Of a stretch of 64,000 bases of DNA, positions 58,724 through 64,000 are shown piece by piece; positions within the stretch are counted from its first letter, which is position 1; every line of letters begins with the position of its first letter. The notes under the pieces are model-generated. The model was not told the origin of the DNA, did no database searches, and saw nothing but the letters and a program-made list of their open reading frames with translations. The stretch lies in the NCBI RefSeq assembly GCF_014529535.1, contig NW_023503608.1:10776501-10840500 (forward strand). The letters are read 5' to 3'. Made by a program: the position numbers and the translations under genes. This stretch comes from Bradysia coprophila (Eukaryota; Arthropoda; Insecta; Diptera; Sciaridae).

Positions 58724-58909
58724 CAATACTCTCTCTAGCACCCAAACTCTCTCAAAAAATCGCTTTAGGGGGGAAAATAAGTTTGAGAAACGCTGATTTT
58801 TAATATGGCTTCAAAACAACAACAACAACACGAGCAAACAAAGTAGCAGTGATTCATAAACGTATTTACCACCTTAATAATAGGAGTTTGGTTGCTAGAG
58901 AGGGTATTG
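58724..58909. mobile_element. MITE, CAATACTCTCTCTAGCA family, full copy
   Basis: 186 bp: CAATACTCTCTCTAGCACCC at the left, 'ggttgctagagagggtattg' at the right. The interior includes 'gtttgagaaacgctgatttt' and 'aacaacaacaacacgagcaa'. It is the uninterrupted reference for the nested copy 270 bp downstream, which has the same interior in inverted orientation. Confidence 0.85.
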
Positions 58910-59177
58910 TTGCAGTGCGTTGGTCTTTCCCAAAAATTTCCAAAAACTCCCAAAGATTTCTTCTCAGTCAGCTTCTCAAAAAATATTTCTATTTCTCAAC
59001 GAATTTCGCTAAAATAATCCCTGGCCAATACTGTAGTGGAACCACATTCATCCGATGTAAATATAATTTAATTTTCTCCTATAATTTTAGATTGTGAATT
59101 TTTCTGAGGAGTCACAATATTGTAATGTCACATAAGCCTGGAAGACAATTCAATCAGTTATACTCAATGTATACGAT

Positions 59178-59561
59178 CAATACTCTCCCTAGCAACCATA
59201 GCAACCAAACTACAATTATTAAGGTGATAACTACGTTTATGAATCACCGCTAGTTTGTTCGCTCGTGTTGTTGTTGTTTTTATGCCATATTAAAAATCAG
59301 CGTTTCCAATACCCTCTCTAGCAACCAAACTACTTTTATTAAGGTGGTGAAAGAATCCAGTAGCCTTTGGAATTTGCATGTACATTACAGTGTAGTCAGT
59401 CAAAATGTGGAATAGTGTTTGTAGAACACAAAGAAATAAGGTGTGAATTTGACACAGATAGCTGAGAGTTTGTTTGCTAGAGAGAGTATTGGCGTTTCTC
59501 AAACTTATTTCCCCCCCTAAATCGATTTTTTGAAAGAGTTTGGATGCTAGGGAGAGTATTG
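59178..59561. mobile_element. Same MITE family, copy interrupted by another copy of itself
   Basis: Outer ends CAATACTCTCCCTAGCAACC and 'ggatgctagggagagtattg'. Its interior matches the full copy at 58724-58909 in the reverse orientation, but is broken at 'aaaatcagcgtttc|...|gcgtttctcaaactt' by the inner copy at 59307-59491. Without the insert and the short duplication it measures about 192 bp, the same size as the full copy. Confidence 0.85.
59307..59491. mobile_element. Inner nested copy of the same MITE family
   Basis: Ends CAATACCCTCTCTAGCAACC and 'gtttgctagagagagtattg'. It is flanked on both sides by GCGTTTC (59300-59306 and 59492-59498), a target duplication of 5-7 bp; the exact length is ambiguous because terminal bases are shared. 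Younger than its host. Confidence 0.85.
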
Positions 59562-59990
59562 ATACGATCCATAATAACCGAATTTAGTTAAATGTCACCA
59601 TAGGAACCAAGTCGAATAGCATTTATCGGTCTGGATGATAATCATACTTCTCTTTAGCGAATGATAAGATAATTCAGCGTGGGGCAAATTATATGTGTTT
59701 CGATTGGCCACACTTACGAATATAATGATAACATTGGAAAGTCGAGATTTAGAAGTAATCCATGTCTTTCTGCAATTGAAGGAAACTTACATAATGAATA
59801 AGATTCAACGATTTACGAATTCAGTGTCTTTTATTGCGAAACATTTCAATGGATTTAAATTCTATGATAGCAACCTCGGTAGCATTGGTGGTAGTTAGTT
59901 TTACATAGTTCGGCGAGGCCTGAAACAATAAAGAAGCGGCTGTTAGTTTTTCTGCAAAACTCCGAGTAAATTTTCGTTTTAGATTGTTAA

Positions 59991-60890
59991 TTCAGTGCAG
60001 TTTTTTCTCATTTACTCGTGGAAATGTTGGGGAATCCGTAGAGTTCATCATTTAAAGGAAACGAACATGAAATAAAATGATTTTTTCAGTTACCTGAATT
60101 CAGCCCTTCACCACCACCGTCAGTAGCAAATTCATCTTGTTCGCGATTTGGTTCTACTACTCTGAAAAATGAAGAGAAGATATTTAGATTAGTAAAACGC
60201 AAGTGCTATGAAGGTCAAGACATTTTTAAGTTAAAATTTTTGTTCAGTGCAGTTCTTTCTCATTTATGTAAAAATGTTGGGGAATCCGTAGAGTTCATCA
60301 CAAAGGAAGCAAATTGGGAAATAAATGAATTTTTGAGTTACCTGAATTCAATAATCCATTCCTTAGCGGCCACTATCTACAGCACCGCGTTAAGCATCTT
60401 TTGCGATTTGAATGAAAAATGAAACCTGAAAAATAAAGAGTCAAGTATTAGACTATTACTTTAATCAAAGGTTTTCTTTTGTCATTTTCAATTTAAAAAT
60501 TTTCTTCAGTGCAGTTTCGTCTCATTTATGTAAAAATGTTGGGGAATCCGTAGAGTTCATCATAAGGAAAACAAAAATTAAAGAGAAATGAATTTTCATT
60601 TACCTGAATTCAGCACTCCATCCCGATCTCATCCTCCACAACCAACAGCAACCAGTTTCATTTCGTTCGTGATTGGAATCTAGTATATCCTGAAAAATGA
60701 AAACGCGTTCAGACTAGCGAAACATAAAGTGTGATAAGGTCAAATGAATTTTAGTTTCCTCAGTGCTGTTTTTTCTCATTTATGTAAAAATGTTGGGGAA
60801 TCCGTAGAGTTCATCATTGAATTTTTTTTCTTCGTTCCAATCATCGAATCATCCTGTAGATCTATTAGATAATTACCTGAAGTTATATTT
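59991..60890 (-). repeat. Four tandem units of about 250-260 bp carrying exon-like pieces
   Basis: Units begin near 59991, 60243, 60505 and 60760, each with 'cagtgcagtttt.tctcattta', then 'aatgttggggaatccgtaga' + gttcatca. On the minus strand each of the first three contains an acceptor-like '...atttttcag', a 65-100 nt block and the donor 'gaattcag|gtaa'; the fourth keeps a donor 'aacttcag|gtaatt'. In the first unit the block is open (VVEPNREQDEFATDGGGEGL); the others contain stops or shifted lengths. This looks like tandem exon duplication in a decaying or non-coding transcript, not a satellite. Confidence 0.5.
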
Positions 60891-61761
60891 CGACCAAGTT
60901 TCATAATCAGCTATATCAGCGAACTGCCTTTTCACATCCAGCTGGTTACGAGTAATGAAGCGAACACCTCTTCAGTAATTGAGGTTGGAATGGTCTGGAT
61001 ATTAGTCCATTGGAAATTTCGGGAATTTGATTCAATCACCAAGTTGAAAGTATTTTATAAATCTCATTCCGTGCCTGGAAATCGACATTCCCCACGCTGA
61101 ATACGGTAATACGACATTTAGTGGAACACATGGTCACCGAGAGTTTCCGATCCAAAATTTCGTTTACGTTGTTTTTCCAAGGAATACTCGCCACTTTATT
61201 GCTTTTATAAATTTACTTATCAATTCTATCAATTCTCTAATGTATACTGCACTAATTGAATAGAAGTGTTCTTATTGCGAAAACTAAAATCTTAAGGAAG
61301 TCGATGTTACTATTTTATGTCTTGCCATCAGAATGAAAAATGGCACAGAAGACCGGTTGTAGTTGCTTTTTCCCCTTTTTCCGAAAGATGTCGTTTTGTA
61401 CTGAGTATTGAAAATGGAATAAAGTACGACTCCATTTAGTTCATTTAGCGCGTGTTAGAGTAAAAATTCAAACGAAATGAAAACTGGTCATTTCGACAAA
61501 GAAATATTTGTTTTTAATTCGAGCCAAGTAGACATTCAGTCAGTTTTGTTCTGAATTTATTTAGTTTTAGTTAATGTCGAAGCACCTCTTGTCCTTTGTT
61601 AGTGTGTAATTAATTGGGTTTGAGACCAGTTACTAGTCAGTCTGGAATTTTATTTCGACTTTGTGTCATATGATATGACTCATATCATTTTGAATGGCGC
61701 CAAAATTAATTATTTTTGGATACGGGGAGCCAAAATTGATCTTTCAGATACGGCAAGCGTA
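60891..61761. other. Region with a decayed coding-like patch
   Basis: On the minus strand, about 61035-61200 reads without a stop for roughly 55 codons (for example EILDRKLSVTMCSTKCRITV) before a TGA. It may be an upstream exon of the tandem-repeat transcript or a pseudogene. I recognise no family. The remainder is AT-rich. Confidence 0.3.
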
Positions 61762-62117
61762 CTGAATATAAAAGGGACACCTACATTCTGATCTGCTAAT
61801 TCAATTGAGCATTGTACTCGAAATGTTGAAACAGCAATTCAAAAAGTTGTTTTGACAATTTTGAAAGTCGAGTCATCTTTTTCAATTCACGCCGTAAGTG
61901 CGGTCGAAATTCAAAATCTTTCTAACACAAATCTTTCTAGCAGCGTCATTTTCATACAAAGATATGCATTGAAATGTATTTTTCGGTTCACTTTTTCATC
62001 GACTCGTTCACTTGAAATTCAAATTTTAGGCACCCTTACGGCTTTTCATCATTTCGAGTACAACGCTCAAATAGTTGAATTAGCAGATCAGAATGTAGGT
62101 GTTCCCTTTTATTTTCA
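61762..62117. mobile_element. Foldback element of about 356 bp
   Basis: Arms of about 65 bp: 'ctgaatataaaagggacacc' + 'tacattctgatctgctaatt' on the left, mirrored by 'aattagcagatcagaatgta' + 'ggtgttcccttttattttcag' on the right. The 92-codon frame inside is not low-complexity, but it begins and ends in the arms and has no relative. Confidence 0.8.
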
Positions 62118-63057
62118 GTTGATAAAATGAATAAATCTACTACTTCTTTTGTTTAGAATATCACGTAGTGTTACTTTTTAAATCTTCAAGTTCATTAGTT
62201 TTTCTATGTATTTTGTTTTTTTATGGAACACGAACCGGAGCACATCTTTTATTTTTATCCTCATTGTCGCAACAGACGACTATTTTTATTGTAAACTTTT
62301 TTTGAAAACTAGCTTCACAAAAATGTGATACACGATTAACATCCACTAAACCAAACGATGTGTCCCTTAGAGTTTTACACACACTGCATATCATACTTGT
62401 AACAATAAAATACTTCAGTATATATCTCCGATTAAGAGTATCAGCTCTATTATTACTGGCACTTGGCACTTATCATTTAATAGATAGTTAAGCGAAAGTC
62501 CGGCGTACTTTGCAATTGCGTTTGTATTAAACAAGACGATAAAATCCAGTTTACTTTTCGAAATTTCAAATTCAAGTCCAGTCTTTGTTCTGCTTCACCT
62601 ACACGTACTACAACAATTTATTATTGCTTTGCTTCCACGAAGTAGATTAGATTTATGTTTACATTTTACATCACACAGACTATTTGCTTGTTTGATCACG
62701 ATTGGAGATATAGTTACACTTGTCCTTAATTCTTCGATGCCGATTAGTTAATATTATTGGTGTTGAGCTTAAGATTAAAATTCAAGAGAAAATCTAGGTC
62801 AAAATTTTGTGAACCATACCATACTGCGTCAAAGTGATAGTCTGTCGAAATTATATCTGGATTTGGAGCGGAATTTTATAAAACATTAACGGTAATTATG
62901 GCTAATTAATGCATTTAACCAAATTTTAAGTACGTGTTCGTATATATAGGAGAAAGTTGGTCAACACGTACTCTACCGTAGTGACAAGAAATGTTAATAA
63001 AGTAGAGAAAATAGTGACAATTATAACCATCGTCCGCATCTCTAACATTACATTAAA
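62118..63057. other. Spacer and promoter region of the UNC93-like gene
   Basis: No coding frame of note on either strand (the 82-codon minus frame at 62221-62469 has no support). A TATA box lies at 62941-62948. Confidence 0.5.
62941..62948 (+). promoter_or_regulatory. Candidate TATA box for the UNC93-like gene
   Basis: TATATATA 110 nt upstream of the ATG, with 'ggtcaacac' about 30 nt further on as a possible initiator. Confidence 0.45.
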
Positions 63058-64000
63058 ATGTCTGAGCTAGACATCACACACAATTTTCAATCTGAAGATA
63101 ATGAAAAGACTAACGGAAGCACACAACTAAGCGATGCAACAAAAAGAGACTATGGACCAAAGGAACAACGTCGCATGATGAAGAATGTTGTTGTGATAAG
63201 TGTCTCATTTGCACTACTCTTCACAGCTTACTCTGGCATGTCCAGTCTTCAAAGTTCGATTAACAATGGTCCCGACAAAGCTGGTTTAGGTAATTGGTCG
63301 TCTTCCGTGGTGTACGCTACAATGTGCATCTCAGCTCTGTTTCTTCCAACATACGCGATATCGCGCTTAACAGCCAAGTGGGCAATATATGGATTCATGT
63401 TTGGATACACCACATACATTGCAGCTCAATTCAAGCCAGAATTTTACACACTTATTCCAGCAGCTGCTATTGTAGGAATTAGTGCTGCTCCAATGTGGGC
63501 GTCAAAATGTACATATCTCTCGCACATCGGAAAAGAATATGCAAGTCTAACAGGCGAAAAGAATGTTGAAGCAGTAATTGTGAAATTCTTTGGAATATTC
63601 TTCTTCTTCTTTCAAACGCACGCAGTCTTTGGAAACATTATTTCTTCTACAATTTTATCATTAGGCGTGGATGAATCGACGAAAGTTGTAAATGATCCGG
63701 AAATTTGCGGCGCAAATTTTTGTCCAGGCACTAATCTGACCTCGTTCAATGACTTAGAAGATAGGCAGAAAATCTGGACATTGTCTGGAATTTATTTAGG
63801 TGTGGCTCTGTTCGCTATCGGAATTGGTATCTTCTTTACTGATACACTTGTTAGATACGGCGAAAAAGACAGGGACGGAATGTCGTCGAAGTTGACCGGA
63901 ATGAGGTTATTGATAGCAACTTTTAAACAAATGACAAAACCCAATCAGATATTAATCATTCCTTTAACCATTTGGTCCGGACTGGAACAAGGATTCATAG
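63058..64000 (+). CDS. UNC93-like transmembrane protein, 5' part (runs off the window)
   Basis: Multi-pass membrane protein of the UNC93 family within the major facilitator superfamily; relatives act as potassium-channel regulators (worm unc-93), trafficking chaperones (UNC93B1) or poorly known transporters (UNC93A). The frame is open from ATG 63058 to the end of the window: 314 residues of an expected 500 or so. After a hydrophilic start (MSELDITHNFQSEDNEKTNG), KNVVVISVSFALLFTAYSGM and SSLQSSIN form helix 1 and the family's N-terminal signature. The helices around YATMCISALFLPTYAISRL and AAIVGISAAPMWASKCTYL follow, including the characteristic A-P-x-W-A-S-K-x-T-Y. A loop with paired cysteines (EICGANFCPGTNLT, possible glycosylation) precedes the next helix and a cytoplasmic stretch. 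GLEQGFI is the family's central motif at the break. No intron occurs in 943 nt, in contrast to most neighbours. Closest in character to UNC93A-like proteins such as fly CG4928. Confidence 0.93.
   Translation, partial: MSELDITHNFQSEDNEKTNGSTQLSDATKRDYGPKEQRRMMKNVVVISVSFALLFTAYSGMSSLQSSINNGPDKAGLGNWSSSVVYATMCISALFLPTYAISRLTAKWAIYGFMFGYTTYIAAQFKPEFYTLIPAAAIVGISAAPMWASKCTYLSHIGKEYASLTGEKNVEAVIVKFFGIFFFFFQTHAVFGNIISSTILSLGVDESTKVVNDPEICGANFCPGTNLTSFNDLEDRQKIWTLSGIYLGVALFAIGIGIFFTDTLVRYGEKDRDGMSSKLTGMRLLIATFKQMTKPNQILIIPLTIWSGLEQGFI

Noticed and set aside
59991-60890. CRISPR-like or satellite reading of the tandem array
   Set aside because: Units are about 250 bp, diverged, only four in number and in a eukaryotic context; exon-like structure fits better.
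61852-62130. 92-codon ORF
   Set aside because: Begins and ends within the arms of the 61762-62117 foldback.

Overview
This is a stretch of an AT-rich insect nuclear genome. Five things point that way: genes split by many very short introns (about 54-63 nt) as well as long ones, GT-AG splice sites with matching phases, TATA/AATAAA signals, a drosomycin-like cysteine-rich peptide, and a heavy load of short inverted-repeat (MITE/foldback) elements and one LINE remnant. A lower (nematoceran) dipteran is my best guess; this is inference from gene content, not proof. All gene models below were built by hand from reading frames, splice sites and intron phase.

Layout. 1-2671: repeat-rich flank with two foldback elements and one small MITE. 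2672-5491 (+): complete XPR1-type phosphate exporter (SPX-EXS, 667 aa). About 6250-22720 (+): arouser/EPS8 adaptor (PTB-SH3-SAM-like, 832 aa), with a probable 5' non-coding exon near 6.7 kb and a 9.2-kb first intron. 22931-24450: a truncated LINE between 29-bp direct repeats, just past the arouser poly(A) signal. 24534-31071 (-): a 12-exon gene for a 1,826-aa secreted protein with a long array of 'INGI/G-TKTF'-type repeats between two propeller-like ends. 31.3-34.4 kb: MITEs and a minisatellite. 34442-47405 (+): Srrm234 (SRRM2/3/4) splicing factor with a cwf21 start, an RS-rich body and two alternative 3' ends, one of which encodes the eMIC motif. Its introns hold a 256-codon ORF that is phase-compatible as an alternative first exon, and on the opposite strand a two-exon drosomycin-like peptide gene.

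The right third is repeat-rich: a BED-like zinc-finger gene (48862-50551, -, 5' end not found), a palindromic element, a hAT-type MITE filled with ATCGAT-rich sequence and flanked by a perfect 8-bp target duplication, a PXMP2/Mpv17-family peroxisomal membrane protein (55426-56186, +), an S1 serine protease (56885-57799, -), a self-nested MITE, a four-unit tandem array carrying exon-like pieces, a foldback, and the start of an UNC93-like membrane protein that runs off the window at 64000.

The genes do not form a pathway; this is an ordinary eukaryotic neighbourhood. The items most worth a second look are the intronic drosomycin-like gene, the eMIC alternative terminal exon, the phase-matched alternative first exon of Srrm234, the giant repeat protein, and the transposon structures that can be dated by their target duplications.
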